From positions 124,001-188,000 of the forward strand of contig NZ_VIYJ01000009.1 in NCBI RefSeq assembly GCF_008087085.1: a stretch of DNA of 64,000 nt, written 5' to 3'. This document shows positions 50,355-59,501 of the stretch, one piece after another. How positions within the stretch are numbered: the stretch's first letter is position 1; every line of letters begins with the position of its first letter. The DNA is from Nocardioides rubriscoriae. GTDB lineage: Bacteria > Actinomycetota > Actinomycetes > Propionibacteriales > Nocardioidaceae. The translations under genes were made by a program, and so were the position numbers. The notes under the pieces were generated by a model. The model made no database searches. It was not told the origin of the DNA and worked only from the letters and a program-made list of their open reading frames with translations.

Positions 50355-51995
50355 ATGACCCTCCCTCCGCCGTACCGTGCCCACCGGTGCGCCCTCGTCG
50401 TGCTCGTCCTGGTCGTGGCCGGTCTCACCGGGCTCGCCGGGCCCGGGGTCACGACCGCCGCCGACGCCCGGCAGGGACGGCGCCCGGCCGCTCCCACGGT
50501 GACCCCCGGCCACCCGCTGGTCGGCGAGCCGGTACGGGTCAGCGGCCGGCTGCCCACCCGCGTGCGCCGGCCGGTCCGGCTCGAGCGTCGGACCGGCGGT
50601 CGGTGGCGCCGCGTCGCGTCGGGTCGCAGCACCCGCTCGGGCGCGGTGTCGTTCACCGTCGCGGCCGCCGACGGGCCGGTGCGCCTGGTGGCCCCGGCGA
50701 CGAGGGGCCGCGTACCGCTGCGCCGCTACGTGTCGCGCAGCCGCGCGGTGGTCACCGCCGCGCCGCGCAGCGCCCCCGTCTACCTCACCCCGAGCGGCAT
50801 GCTGCCGGCCTCGGGCGGCCTGGACCCGGCCCTGTCGAGCGACGGCGACTGGGTCGCCTGGACGTCGCCGAGCGAGCCCATCGCCAACGTCGACACCAAC
50901 GGCACGACCGACGTCTACCTGACCGACCGGCGTACGGGGGCGACGACGTTGGTCTCGCGCAGCCTCACCGCCGCCGCCGGCGACCAGGCGAGCGGTCGCG
51001 GCGACGTCTCCGAGGGCGGCCGCTACGTCGTCTTCCAGAGCACCGCCACCGACCTGGTGCCCGGCCCGGCCGGGAGCGCCACGCAGGTCTACCGCTTCGA
51101 CCGCTCGACCGGGGCGGTGGTGCGCGTCAGCGCCACCCCGGCCGGCGCACCGGGCAACGGCAGCTCGGTCGACGTCGCGATCTCCGACGACGGCCGCTGG
51201 GTGGTGTTCACCTCCGCGGCCACCGACCTGGGCGGCGACAGCGACGCCGACGACGACGTCTACCTGTGGGACGCCAGCACCCGTCGCTCCCGCCTGGTCT
51301 CGGTGACGCCGGGCGGGCTGGACGGCAACGGCCCCAGCATGCTGCCCGCCGTCTCGCGCGACGGCCGCTTCGTGTCGTTCTCCTCCGACGCCTCCGACCT
51401 AGTCAGCGGCGACACCAACGCGCAGACCGACGTGTTCGTGCGCGACGTGACCGGGCGCAAGACGGTGCTCGTGTCGCACGCCCCCGGGGGCGGGCCCGCC
51501 GACGGCCCGAGCTACACCTCGTCGGTCTCCGACGACGGCACGCGCGTCGCCTTCGACTCCCGCGCCACCGACCTGACCCGCGGCGGGGCGCCCACCCGCT
51601 ACGACGTCTTCCTCTGGACGCGGGGGGCACGCGCCGTCCGGCTGCTCACCCCGCGAATCGGGTCCGGCGACGACCTCGACGCCTACGAGCCGTCGCTGTC
51701 GGGCGACGGCCGCTGGGTGGCCTTCCCGAGCGACTCCACCCGCCTGGTGCGCGGCGACACCAACGGCGTCACCGACGTCTTCGTCGCCTCGACGGCCAAC
51801 GGCTTCCTCGCCCGGGTGTCGGTCAGCGCCACCGGCCGCGAGGTCCACCAGGGCGGAGGAAGCAACGCGGCCGGGGTGTCGCGCGACGGTCGACGCGTCG
51901 TGTTCGCCTCCTCGAGCGTCGACGTCGTCCCGGGTGACACCGCCGGCAACACCGACGTGTTCGTGACCGACGTACGGGCCCGGCGGGCGGGGTGA
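50355..51995 (+). CDS. Secreted TolB-like beta-propeller protein
   Basis: A 546-residue exported protein. A signal peptide (about 8-38) and an Ig-like domain (about 45-135, PLVGEPVRVSGRL) precede a beta-propeller of PD40/TolB repeats: SSDGDWVAWTS, SEGGRYVVFQS, SDDGRWVVFTSAATDL, SRDGRFVSFSSDASDL, SDDGTRVAFDSRATDL, SGDGRWVAFPSDS, SRDGRRVVFASSS. The AATDL...GDTN...TDVFV spacing is very regular. It is probably a surface binding protein. Leaderless start at ATG 50355, mirrored by the promoter at 46815-46871. Confidence 0.87.
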   Translation: MTLPPPYRAHRCALVVLVLVVAGLTGLAGPGVTTAADARQGRRPAAPTVTPGHPLVGEPVRVSGRLPTRVRRPVRLERRTGGRWRRVASGRSTRSGAVSFTVAAADGPVRLVAPATRGRVPLRRYVSRSRAVVTAAPRSAPVYLTPSGMLPASGGLDPALSSDGDWVAWTSPSEPIANVDTNGTTDVYLTDRRTGATTLVSRSLTAAAGDQASGRGDVSEGGRYVVFQSTATDLVPGPAGSATQVYRFDRSTGAVVRVSATPAGAPGNGSSVDVAISDDGRWVVFTSAATDLGGDSDADDDVYLWDASTRRSRLVSVTPGGLDGNGPSMLPAVSRDGRFVSFSSDASDLVSGDTNAQTDVFVRDVTGRKTVLVSHAPGGGPADGPSYTSSVSDDGTRVAFDSRATDLTRGGAPTRYDVFLWTRGARAVRLLTPRIGSGDDLDAYEPSLSGDGRWVAFPSDSTRLVRGDTNGVTDVFVASTANGFLARVSVSATGREVHQGGGSNAAGVSRDGRRVVFASSSVDVVPGDTAGNTDVFVTDVRARRAG

Positions 51996-52029
51996 GCGAC
52001 GGGTCCGGCCCGCTGACCTGCTGGGGCGG

Positions 52030-53448
52030 TCAGTCGACCCGGCTCCTCCGACCCGCCAGGCCCAGGCTCAGCAGGGCGCAGGCGACCGCGGTCGCGGCGA
52101 TCACGACGTAGGACCGGTGGAACGCGTCGAGCGCCTGCGCCGGTCCGGGCTCACCGAGCACGGCGACCAGCACGGCCACCCCGAGCACCGCTCCGAGCTG
52201 GCGCGCGGTCGCCCCGACCGCGCTGCCGGCGCCGAACTGGTGCGGCAGCAACGACGCGGCTCCCGCCGCACCCAGGGTCGGCAGCGCGAAGCCGATCGCC
52301 AGGCCGACCATGACGGTCCCGGGCAGGAAGTCGGTCCAGTACGACGGCTCGACGCCTGTGCGGGTCGCGAGCCAGGCCGTCCCGGCCGCCATCGACAGGG
52401 CGCCGGGCACCACCAGCACGCGAAACCCAAAGCGGTCCGCGAGGCGGCCAGTGACCGGTGAGAGCCCGGCCGCCAGCAGCGGGCTCGGCAGCACGGCGAC
52501 CGCGGTGTGCAGCACGGAGTAGCCCCAGACCCCGGTCAGGAAGAGCACGTTGCACAGGATCACCGCGAAGAAGGCGGCCGCGAAGAGCAGCAGCGCGGCG
52601 GTGGCGACGGAGAACGTGCGCACCGCGAAGAGCCGGACCGGCAGGACCGGGCTGGGGTGCCGCAGGGCCCGGGTCACCAGGACCGGGACCAGCAGGGCCG
52701 CCACCACGAAGGACCCGACGACGCGCCACGACCCCCAGCCCCAGCTCTCCCCCTGGACCAGGCCGAGCGAGAGCAGGCCGAACACGGCCGTGACCATCAC
52801 GACCCCGAGCAGGTCCTGCCGGCCCTCGGTCGGCGTACCGGTCGACTCCCGCAGCACGCGGCGTCCCAGGACGATCGCCGCCGCGCACAGCGGGACGTTG
52901 ATGAGGAAGACCCAGCGCCAGCCGGGGCCCTCGACCAGCAGGGCACCGAGGGTCGGTCCCGCGGCGGCCGCCGCTCCGCCCGCGGCACCCCACAGGCCGA
53001 CGGCGCCGGCGCGGCGCTCGGCGGGGAACTCCGGCAGCAGCAGGGCCAACGACGCCGGGACCAGCAGCGCGGCCCCGACCGCCTGCAGCGCGCGCGAGGC
53101 CACCAGCAACGGCACCGACGGCGCCAGCCCGCAGAACGCGGACCCGAGCGCGAAGACGCCGAGCCCGACGAGGAAGACCTTCTTGCGACCGCGGTCGTCC
53201 GCGAGCCGGCCGGCCGTCACCAGCAGCGCCCCGAACACCACGGCGTAGGCGTTGAGCACCCAGGACAGCCCGGCGCGGGTCACCTCGGGGAAGTCCGCCG
53301 ACAGCGCCGGGAACGCGATGTTGACCACGGTGGCGTCGAGGAAGACGACGAACACGCCCGCCGCCGAGATGGCCAGCACCTGCCAGGCCCGGGCCGGCAC
53401 CGCCGCGGCCCGCTCTCCGGCTCCTGTCGGGACGCCGGTGGCGCTCAC
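52030..53448 (-). CDS. MFS drug/proton antiporter, DHA2 family
   Basis: A 472-residue transporter with 14 expected membrane helices. FLDATVVNIAFPAL is the DHA2 motif D1, GRLADDRGRKKVFLVGLGVF motif A, and WGAAGGAAAAAGPTLGALL motif C. It may export a hydrophobic compound or fatty-acyl product. The start at GTG 53448 overlaps the thioesterase stop (GTGA), so both are translated from one mRNA under the TetR operators at 54305-54378. It is similar to the transporter at 27422-28849. Confidence 0.88.
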   Translation of the reverse strand: MSATGVPTGAGERAAAVPARAWQVLAISAAGVFVVFLDATVVNIAFPALSADFPEVTRAGLSWVLNAYAVVFGALLVTAGRLADDRGRKKVFLVGLGVFALGSAFCGLAPSVPLLVASRALQAVGAALLVPASLALLLPEFPAERRAGAVGLWGAAGGAAAAAGPTLGALLVEGPGWRWVFLINVPLCAAAIVLGRRVLRESTGTPTEGRQDLLGVVMVTAVFGLLSLGLVQGESWGWGSWRVVGSFVVAALLVPVLVTRALRHPSPVLPVRLFAVRTFSVATAALLLFAAAFFAVILCNVLFLTGVWGYSVLHTAVAVLPSPLLAAGLSPVTGRLADRFGFRVLVVPGALSMAAGTAWLATRTGVEPSYWTDFLPGTVMVGLAIGFALPTLGAAGAASLLPHQFGAGSAVGATARQLGAVLGVAVLVAVLGEPGPAQALDAFHRSYVVIAATAVACALLSLGLAGRRSRVD

Positions 53449-54263
53449 TGCCACTCCCCCAGGACCCGGCGGGTCTGGCGTGCCTGGGCCAGCAGGCGCC
53501 CCTGCTGGTCCCAGACCTCGCTGTCGTCGACGCACCAGCCGCCGGCCGCCGTACGGGTGGAGATGCGCAGCAGCACCCACCCGGTGGTGTCAGGGACCTC
53601 GGGTGTCTCGGCGAACGCGACCGTGATCTCCACGGTGGGCACCGCGATCGGGACGCTCGCAGCGCCGTACAGGCCGGGCGGCATGGCGTCGACGAGGACC
53701 GTGAGCGCGGCCGCGTCCAGCGGGACGTCGGCGCGAAAGCGGACCCAGGCGACGAGCTCGGCCAGGTCGCCGCCGCTCATCGGACGCGCCGGCGTCGCCG
53801 CCCGCAGCTGCAGGTGCTGGGTGAACGGCACGAGCTCGACCGGCAGCTCGAGCTCGGGGCAGTCCTCGGGCGCGGGTACGGCGGGCGCGGGCACCGCCGA
53901 CAGCGCCGAGGTGCCGCGCGACCGGCCTCCGACGAGGGTCGCGCGGGCGACCGTACCGGCCCCGGGCGCACCGGCCTCGACGGCGACGACGGCTGAGCTG
54001 CCGCCCTCGCGCACCGGCGAGGCGGTGAGCTCGAGGGTGCCCGCGGCGGCGGTCTCGAGCAGCAGGACGGTGAGGGAGCGGGGGCTCCTGCCCTCGCCGA
54101 GGAGGGGAAGGCCGGCCCGCAGGCACAGCGCCGCGACCAGGCCGCCGTGCGGTCCGGACCAGGAGAACCAATCCTGCTCGAGGATGGCCCGCCCGGCGTC
54201 GAGGAGCAGGGCGTGGGTCAGGGAGCCAGCCACCGTCTCAGCGGTGTCGGTCAGGGGGAGCAT
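53445..54263 (-). CDS. Acyl-CoA thioesterase-like double hot-dog protein
   Basis: A 272-residue protein with two hot-dog halves, as in TesB-like thioesterases. The N-terminal half has WFSWSGPHGGLVAALCLRA, the C-terminal half LVAWVRFRADVPLDAAALTVLVDAMPPGLY and DDSEVWDQQGRLLAQARQTRRVL. It should hydrolyse acyl-CoA or bind acyl chains. AGAGGA nine bases upstream supports ATG 54263. It heads a two-gene operon with the MFS transporter and is divergent from a TetR gene. Confidence 0.83.
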   Translation of the reverse strand: MLPLTDTAETVAGSLTHALLLDAGRAILEQDWFSWSGPHGGLVAALCLRAGLPLLGEGRSPRSLTVLLLETAAAGTLELTASPVREGGSSAVVAVEAGAPGAGTVARATLVGGRSRGTSALSAVPAPAVPAPEDCPELELPVELVPFTQHLQLRAATPARPMSGGDLAELVAWVRFRADVPLDAAALTVLVDAMPPGLYGAASVPIAVPTVEITVAFAETPEVPDTTGWVLLRISTRTAAGGWCVDDSEVWDQQGRLLAQARQTRRVLGEWQ

Positions 54264-54304
54264 GGTGTCCTCTCGAGACGGGGCAGGCCACGCCGCCCTG
54301 GTTG

Positions 54305-54378
54305 CGGACCGATCGGTCCGGTTCGACATCATGGCGCGCTCTGGCGCTACAGTGCAAGGGTCAGGGACCGATCGGTCC
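54305..54378. promoter_or_regulatory. Two identical TetR operators in divergent promoter
   Basis: GGACCGATCGGTCC occurs twice as a perfect palindrome (54306-54319, extended by C/G to 54305-54320; and 54365-54378), 59 bases apart. TACAGT (54348-54353) between them is a likely -10 for the TetR gene. The spacing would allow two dimers to cover both promoters. Confidence 0.85.
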
Positions 54379-54410
54379 GTCACGCCGTGCGAGCGACGAG
54401 GAGGCCCGCC

Positions 54411-55004
54411 ATGCCACGCCATCCCGATCCCGAGGTGCGCGACCGGATCCTGCAGACCGCCGGGCGCCTGTTCTACGCCCACGGCATCCAGGCCGTCGGC
54501 ATGGCGCAGATCGTCGCCGAGGCCGGGTGCGGCAAGAACGTGCTCTACCGCCACTTCCCCAGCAAGGCCGACCTCGTCGCCACCTACCTCGTCGAGTTCG
54601 CCCGGATGCGTGAGGACGAGTTCGACCGTGTGCTCGTCGACTTCGAGGACGACCCCGCCGAGGCCCTCGTCGCCGTCACCCGCCACATCGCAGGACTGGC
54701 CGCACACCCGCGCTTCCAGGGCTGCCCCATCCGCAACTCCCTGCGCGAGCTGCGTACCCAGGACGACCTCCCGGGCCGTACCGCCGTCACGCTGCTCGCC
54801 GACTGGCGCGCCCGGGTCGACGCGGTGGTCGCCCGGGTCCACCCCGACGACCCGGTCGGTGCCGCCGTCCTCGCCGAGCGGGTGTGGCTCGTGCACGAAG
54901 GGCTCTACGCCGGCACCCACCGCGACCGGGTGGCGGCCGGGCAGACCGCCGTCGCCCTCGTGGCCGACCTGGTGCGACGTCCTCGTGAGGTCGTCAGCGC
55001 GTAG
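54411..55004 (+). CDS. TetR/AcrR family repressor
   Basis: A 197-residue regulator. Helix-turn-helix: RILQTAGRLFYAHGIQAVGMAQIVAEAGCGKNVLYRHFPSKADLVATYL; then the C-terminal TetR helical domain with RFQGCPIRNSLREL. GAGGAGG twelve bases before ATG 54411 marks the start. It probably represses the divergent thioesterase/MFS operon and itself through the two palindromes, with an acyl compound or drug as inducer. Confidence 0.92.
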   Translation: MPRHPDPEVRDRILQTAGRLFYAHGIQAVGMAQIVAEAGCGKNVLYRHFPSKADLVATYLVEFARMREDEFDRVLVDFEDDPAEALVAVTRHIAGLAAHPRFQGCPIRNSLRELRTQDDLPGRTAVTLLADWRARVDAVVARVHPDDPVGAAVLAERVWLVHEGLYAGTHRDRVAAGQTAVALVADLVRRPREVVSA

Positions 55005-55262
55005 CTGACGTTCGCCTCCCACGCCCGTTGACGGGACCCGCTCATCGGCTCCGTGCGGTCAACCGCGACGTGGCCCCGTTCATAGGCGGCGGATTGACGT
55101 ACATGAAGCCGGGACTAGATTTGTTGGCTGCGCCAACCCCAAGTGCAGCGTCGAGATCTCCCAAGCGAGCGAGTCCCAGGGTTGGGGCGCCGCGACACAA
55201 GGAGGCGAAAGGCGGGCATGGGCTGGTCTGCACCTCGGCGCGACGGAGTGGCGAACCGCGAT
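55005..55262. other. Intergenic, atypical composition
   Basis: No supported gene. The sequence is less GC-rich (for example GGACTAGATTTGTTGGCTG) than its surroundings. Short frames on both strands have no ribosome-binding site. Confidence 0.45.
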
Positions 55263-55487
55263 TCACTCTCGCATGTAGGCAGGACAGTTGGCCATCGAGA
55301 GGTCGAGCGCCCGCGCCCTATCCACTTGCAGTTGACTGTCGTCGTTCATGATCGTTCGCAGGGTGCCGCACTGCGTGCTCCAATCAACGCTGTCGTCGTA
55401 CAGGGGTCCTGATTCGGTGTCATCGCAGGCAGTGAGCCCAATCGAGAACAACGACAGCAACGCGAGACAGAGAAGGCCAGAGCGCAT
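55263..55487 (-). CDS. Small lipoprotein, 74 residues
   Basis: A 74-residue protein with a lipoprotein signal: LLCLALLSLFSIGLTAC, Cys21 being the lipidation site. The mature part (DDTESGPLYDDSVDWSTQCG ... MANCPAYMRE) is acidic with two more cysteines. No family is recognised. Codon use is less GC-biased than its neighbours, which suggests recent acquisition. Start ATG 55487. Confidence 0.7.
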   Translation of the reverse strand: MRSGLLCLALLSLFSIGLTACDDTESGPLYDDSVDWSTQCGTLRTIMNDDSQLQVDRARALDLSMANCPAYMRE

Positions 55488-55731
55488 GCCGAGACCTTAG
55501 CGGCGGCTAGCGTTGACATCAGTGGATTCCTCATCCAGCCAACGGACCCGGCTGGTCATCGATGTCCTGTCGCATGCGTCGACCCCGTGAGGTGTTCAAG
55601 AGCGCACGTAGGACTGCGGGGACAGGCGTCGGATTGAGCTACCCCTCAACCATCGATCAGTCGAACGCGAACCAGTCCAGTACGGCCAGCCCCCGACGTA
55701 CGACGACGCGCGACGCCAGGCTAGAGCCGGC
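55488..55731. other. Intergenic, no gene recognised
   Basis: A 244-base gap between the small lipoprotein and the acyl-CoA dehydrogenase, with lower GC than the surroundings. Apart from the likely promoter of the lipoprotein near 55490-55530, nothing is recognised. Confidence 0.45.
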
Positions 55732-56946
55732 TCAGCGGATCGGAGCCCCCGACACCGTGCGGGCGATGACGAGCCGCTGGATCTCGGAGGTGCCCTCAAA
55801 GATCGTGTAGATCTTGGCGTCGCGGGCCCAGCGCTCGACGGGGTACTCGCGCGTGAAGCCGTTGCCACCGAGGATCTGCATGGCCTGGCCGGTGACCTTG
55901 ACCGCGGTCTCAGCGGCCATCAGCTTCGACATCGAGCCCTCGGCCGCGTCGAACGACTTGCCCTGGCTGGCCATCCACGCCGCACGGTGCACCAGCAGCC
56001 GCGACGCGTCGATCGAGACGGCCATGTCGGCGAGCGCGAAGGCGACGCCCTGGTTCTCGATGATGGCCTTGCCGAACTGCTCGCGGGTCTTGGCGTAGTC
56101 CAGCGCCACCTCGTACGCCGCCCGCGCGATGCCGACCGCCATCGCGCCGACCGCGGGGCGGGTGCGCTCGAACGTCGCCATGCTGGCGTTGCCGCGGGCG
56201 CCGGAGCCCTCGCGGGCGCGGGCCAGGCGGGCGTCGAGCTTGTCCTTGCCGCCGAGCAGGCAGCGGCCGGGGACGCGCACGTTGTCGAGGACGACCTCGG
56301 CGGTGTGGCTGGCGCGGATGCCGTGCTTGTGGAACTTCTGGCCCTGGCTCAGGCCCTTGGTGCCGGGCGGGACGACGAACGACGCCTGGCCGCGGGTCTT
56401 GAGGTCGGGGTCGACGACGGCGGTGACGACGTGGACGTCGGCGATGCCGCCGTTGGTCGCCCAGGTCTTGGTGCCGTTGATGACCCACTCGTCGGTGGCC
56501 TCGTCGTAGCGCGCGCGGGTGCGCATCGCGCCGACGTCGCTGCCGGCGTCGGGCTCGGAGGAGCAGAAGGCGCCGAGCTTGAGGTCGCCCGGGGTGCCGA
56601 ACATCTCGGGGACCCACTCGAGCACCTGCTCCTGGGTGCCGTTGCTGCTGACCCCGGCGGCGGCCAGCGCCGTACCGACGATGGCCAGGCCGATGCCGGC
56701 GTCACCCCAGCACAGCTCCTCCATCGAGACCGGGATACCGAGACCGGTCGGGTCGAAGCCTTGCGTGGCGAAGAAGTCCATCGAGTAGATGCCGGCCTTG
56801 GCGGCCTCCTCGACGATCGGCCACGGGAACTCCTCCTTCTCGTCCCACTCCGACGCCGCTGGGCGGATGACGTCGGCGGCGAAGCCGTGAAGCCAGCTCT
56901 TGAGCTCGAGGTGGTCGGGGGTCAGATCGAAGGACGGCGTCGACAT
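55732..56946 (-). CDS. Acyl-CoA dehydrogenase
   Basis: A 404-residue FAD enzyme that introduces the alpha-beta double bond in an acyl-Co[23 protein letters not shown] is the flavin/acyl motif, [17 protein letters not shown] follows, and [18 protein letters not shown] near the end contains the usual catalytic glutamate position. [10 protein letters not shown] is also typical. Chain length preference cannot be read off. ATG 56946 is chosen over 56955. No other beta-oxidation genes are adjacent. Confidence 0.92.
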   Translation of the reverse strand: MSTPSFDLTPDHLELKSWLHGFAADVIRPAASEWDEKEEFPWPIVEEAAKAGIYSMDFFATQGFDPTGLGIPVSMEELCWGDAGIGLAIVGTALAAAGVSSNGTQEQVLEWVPEMFGTPGDLKLGAFCSSEPDAGSDVGAMRTRARYDEATDEWVINGTKTWATNGGIADVHVVTAVVDPDLKTRGQASFVVPPGTKGLSQGQKFHKHGIRASHTAEVVLDNVRVPGRCLLGGKDKLDARLARAREGSGARGNASMATFERTRPAVGAMAVGIARAAYEVALDYAKTREQFGKAIIENQGVAFALADMAVSIDASRLLVHRAAWMASQGKSFDAAEGSMSKLMAAETAVKVTGQAMQILGGNGFTREYPVERWARDAKIYTIFEGTSEIQRLVIARTVSGAPIR

Positions 56947-57033
56947 GACGACCACGGTACCTGTGACACCGTGTTCATATCGGCCAACCGGAAGGATGAG
57001 CGGACTCGCCCACCACCGACCTACGGTCGAGGC

Positions 57034-58014
57034 ATGAATCTCGGAAACCTCAGGACCAGGTCCGCCCTCACCCTGCTCGCCGCGGCGGCCACGACCGCCG
57101 CCCTCGTCTCACCCGTCGCGTCCCCCGCGACCGCCGCCGACCAGGCTGCCAAGCCCACACCGCCGGCTTCAGTCGCCCTGCCCGACGGTTTCCAGCCCGA
57201 GGGCATCGCGATCGCCGGGCGCTTCGGCTACTTCGGCTCGCGCGTCGACGGCGACATCTACCGCGCCGACCTCACCACCGGCCAGGGCAAGCGCATCAGC
57301 CAGGGCCCCGGTACGCCGGCGCTGGGCCTCAAGGTCGGGCCGCAGCAGCGGCTCTACGTCTCCGGCGGCGACTCCGGCACGGTGCGGATCGTCAGCATGC
57401 GCTCCGGCAAGACCCTGCGCACCCTGCGGGTCAGCCGCACGGCCTCCTTCGTCAACGACGTGGTGCTGACCAAGCGCGCCGCGTGGTTCACCGACTCGCT
57501 GGCCCCGAAGGTCTACCGCGTGCCGATCAACCGCGACGGCAGCCTGCCCCGCAAGCGCGACGTGCGCGTGCTCCGGCTGCGCGGCGACTGGACGCAGCCG
57601 ACCGGCGGCGACCTCGGCGCCAACGGCATCACCGTCGCGCCCAGCGGCCCGGGCCTGCTCGTGGTCGACTCCAGCGACGGCACGCTCTTCCGGGTCTCGC
57701 GCACCGGGCGCAGCGCGGGCCGGGCCCGCCTGGTCGACCTCGGTGGCGCCTCGCTGACCAACGGCGACGGCATGCTGCTCGAGGGCCGCAGGCTCTACGT
57801 CGTGCGCAACCAGCTCAACGAGGTCGTCGTGCTCCGCCTCGACGCCGCCGGCGAGACGGGTCGCCAGGTCCGGTCGTTCACCTCGCCCCGCTTCGACGTG
57901 CCGACCACGGTCGACCGCAGCGACGACGGCGCGCTCTACCTCCCCAACGCCCGCTTCAGCACGCCGCCGACCCCCGAGACGACGTACGACGTGACGCGCG
58001 TCGAGCGCGGCTGA
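57034..58014 (+). CDS. Secreted SMP-30/beta-propeller-like protein
   Basis: A 326-residue exported protein. A signal peptide (1-35) precedes a six-bladed-propeller-like body of the SMP-30/NHL kind: [104 protein letters not shown]. It may be a lactonase-like or surface binding protein. TACGGT (57022-57027) six bases before ATG implies a leaderless mRNA. It overlaps the convergent DUF1707 gene by 59 bases. Confidence 0.82.
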   Translation: MNLGNLRTRSALTLLAAAATTAALVSPVASPATAADQAAKPTPPASVALPDGFQPEGIAIAGRFGYFGSRVDGDIYRADLTTGQGKRISQGPGTPALGLKVGPQQRLYVSGGDSGTVRIVSMRSGKTLRTLRVSRTASFVNDVVLTKRAAWFTDSLAPKVYRVPINRDGSLPRKRDVRVLRLRGDWTQPTGGDLGANGITVAPSGPGLLVVDSSDGTLFRVSRTGRSAGRARLVDLGGASLTNGDGMLLEGRRLYVVRNQLNEVVVLRLDAAGETGRQVRSFTSPRFDVPTTVDRSDDGALYLPNARFSTPPTPETTYDVTRVERG

Positions 58015-58351
58015 GCAAGCCGCAGCCCAGGAAGAACAGGGCGATCCACAGCGGCAGGTGCGTGACCGCCGACAGCACGACCAGCGCGATCGCGACCGGC
58101 ACGAACGGCACCGCGCGCCAGCCGGGTCCGGGACGACGTCTCGGACTCGGCTGGCCGTGGGGCTGCGGTGCCGGCTGGACCGGGAGGTCCTCGAACAGCA
58201 CGTCGAGGTCGGCGCGGGTGCGCGCGGTCCAGACGGCGTCGAGACGCTCCGCGTGCTCGTCGGCCGTCAGCCGACCCAGGGCGTAGTGCTCCCCCAGGTC
58301 GGCCGCGGCCCGGTCGCGCTCGGCGTCCCCGACCCGCAGCTCGGAGGTCAT
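57956..58351 (-). CDS. DUF1707 small membrane protein
   Basis: A 131-residue protein. The N-terminal SHOCT-like DUF1707 domain is LRVGDAERDRAAADLGEHYALGRLTADEHAERLDAVWTA; a Pro/Arg linker leads to a hydrophobic pair of helices (WRAVPFVPVAIALVVLSAVTHLPLWIALFFLGCG). Function is unknown. ATG 58351 overlaps the PadR stop (ATGA), so it is regulated with it. Confidence 0.87.
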   Translation of the reverse strand: MTSELRVGDAERDRAAADLGEHYALGRLTADEHAERLDAVWTARTRADLDVLFEDLPVQPAPQPHGQPSPRRRPGPGWRAVPFVPVAIALVVLSAVTHLPLWIALFFLGCGLLSRARRASRRTSSRGSAAC

Positions 58352-59082
58352 GCCTCCGGCTCCGGGTCGTCGCCTCCAGGCCCGTCGGCGAGCACGCCGT
58401 AGAGGCGGCGGCGGGTGTCGGCCAGGATCTCGACGGCCGCCCGGCGCTGGGCCTCGGAGCCCTGGGTGACGATCTGCCACACCGCCGGCATCACCTGGCC
58501 GAGCTCGCTCTTGAGGTCGACGTGCTCACCGTCCTGCGTGGCGCCCTCGCGGGTCGAGCGCTCGAACGGCGCCCAGACGGCGGCGAGCTCGTCGGGGTGC
58601 TCCGCGACGTAGGCGTGGCCGGCCTCGGTGAGTCGCAGGCTGCGTCGCCCGCGCTCGTCGTCGGTCTCGACCAGGCCCTCGTCCTGCAGCTGCTGGATCG
58701 TCGGGTAGACCGACCCGGGGCTGGGGCGCCACCCGCCCTCGCTGCGCTCGGCGATCTGCTGGATCACCTGGTAGCCGTTGATCGGCTCCTCGGCCCTGGC
58801 CGCGGTGGCCAGGACGTCGAGGATGGCGACGCGGACGTCGCCGCGGCGCACGCGCGGGCCGCGCCCGCGGTCGGGCTGGCCCAGTCCGAACAGGCCGGCG
58901 ACCCAGGGCGGCGGACCACCCATCGGGCCCCCGCGCCCCCCGCGGCCGCGGCCCTCGAACGGCCCGTCGACCCAGCCGGGTCCGCCCCAGCCGGATCCGC
59001 GGCGGCTGCCGCCGTGCTGCTGCCAGGGGTGCTTCTCGTGGTCGGGCCCTGTGGCCCAGGAGTGGTGTCCTCGGTGTCCCAT
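58348..59082 (-). CDS. PadR-family regulator with long Gly/His-rich N-terminus
   Basis: A 244-residue regulator. A Gly/Arg/His-rich low-complexity head (1-75) precedes the PadR winged helix (RRGDVRVAILDVLATAARAEEPINGYQVIQQIAER ... SPGSVYPTIQQLQDEGLV). A C-terminal helical region follows. GGGGGG precedes ATG 59082. It probably represses its own operon with DUF1707 through AT-rich palindromes upstream. Confidence 0.88.
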   Translation of the reverse strand: MGHRGHHSWATGPDHEKHPWQQHGGSRRGSGWGGPGWVDGPFEGRGRGGRGGPMGGPPPWVAGLFGLGQPDRGRGPRVRRGDVRVAILDVLATAARAEEPINGYQVIQQIAERSEGGWRPSPGSVYPTIQQLQDEGLVETDDERGRRSLRLTEAGHAYVAEHPDELAAVWAPFERSTREGATQDGEHVDLKSELGQVMPAVWQIVTQGSEAQRRAAVEILADTRRRLYGVLADGPGGDDPEPEA

Positions 59083-59110
59083 GGCGGGACCCCCCTTTCA
59101 ATGATGGTGG

Positions 59111-59147
59111 TATCGCGTCTTGTCGTGACTGCATCGCGATATATCGC
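59111..59147. promoter_or_regulatory. Candidate PadR operator
   Basis: GCGATATATCGC (59136-59147) is a perfect palindrome, and TATCGCG (59111-59117) is a second half-site-like copy; both are AT-rich islands in GC-rich DNA, 29-65 bases upstream of the PadR start, as expected for autoregulation. Confidence 0.55.
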
Positions 59148-59327
59148 AACCGTACGCCGAGGGTCGGGCGGAGACAAGGGAGTAACGCCGGGAGCTGTGG
59201 AAATGACCAGGAGTCGTCCACATCTGGGCTCGAAGGAAGGTTCTCCACAGGCCGTGTGGTTGCGGCACCGACCCCATGCAGACCTGACCTCTGCCCCCAC
59301 CTGCTGCCGAGAGCCGGTCAGCGGCCC

Positions 59328-59501
59328 CACGGTGGTCGAGGTGCGACGAGCGCCAGCGAGGAGCCCTTCGAGGCTCGCTGCGCTCGCACCTCAGGAACCA
59401 CCTCGAGACCCGGCGAGGATCGCGGCCAACCCGTGTGATTCCGCCGGCTGCGGGGGTTTCGAGGCTCGTCGCCAGCGCTCCTCGCACCTCAACCACCGTG
59501 G
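59328..59501. repeat. REP-like inverted repeat complex
   Basis: CACGGTGGTCGAGGTGCGA (59328-59346) faces CGCACCTCAACCACCGTG (59483-59500) as outer arms with few mismatches; the similarity extends inward over about 40 bases (GAGCGCCAGCGAGGAGCC against GGCTCGTCGCCAGCGCTC). A third copy (TTCGAGGCTCGCTGCGCTCG, 59368-59387) is in the middle. Such repeats are common between genes of Nocardioides-like genomes. Confidence 0.75.

Noticed and set aside
48680..51937. A 1085-residue plus-strand frame
   Set aside because: It runs antisense through the ATPase regulator and out of frame through the propeller gene; both real genes have clear domains.
55028..55351. Frames on both strands in the AT-richer gap (107 and 74 residues)
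   Set aside because: No ribosome-binding site or signal; products are Arg/Ser-rich and look random. Only the small lipoprotein is supported.
55676..55731. In-frame extension of the acyl-CoA dehydrogenase past its TGA (ending DWFAFD)
   Set aside because: Acyl-CoA dehydrogenases normally end near the present stop; the extension has no conserved sequence and is probably chance.
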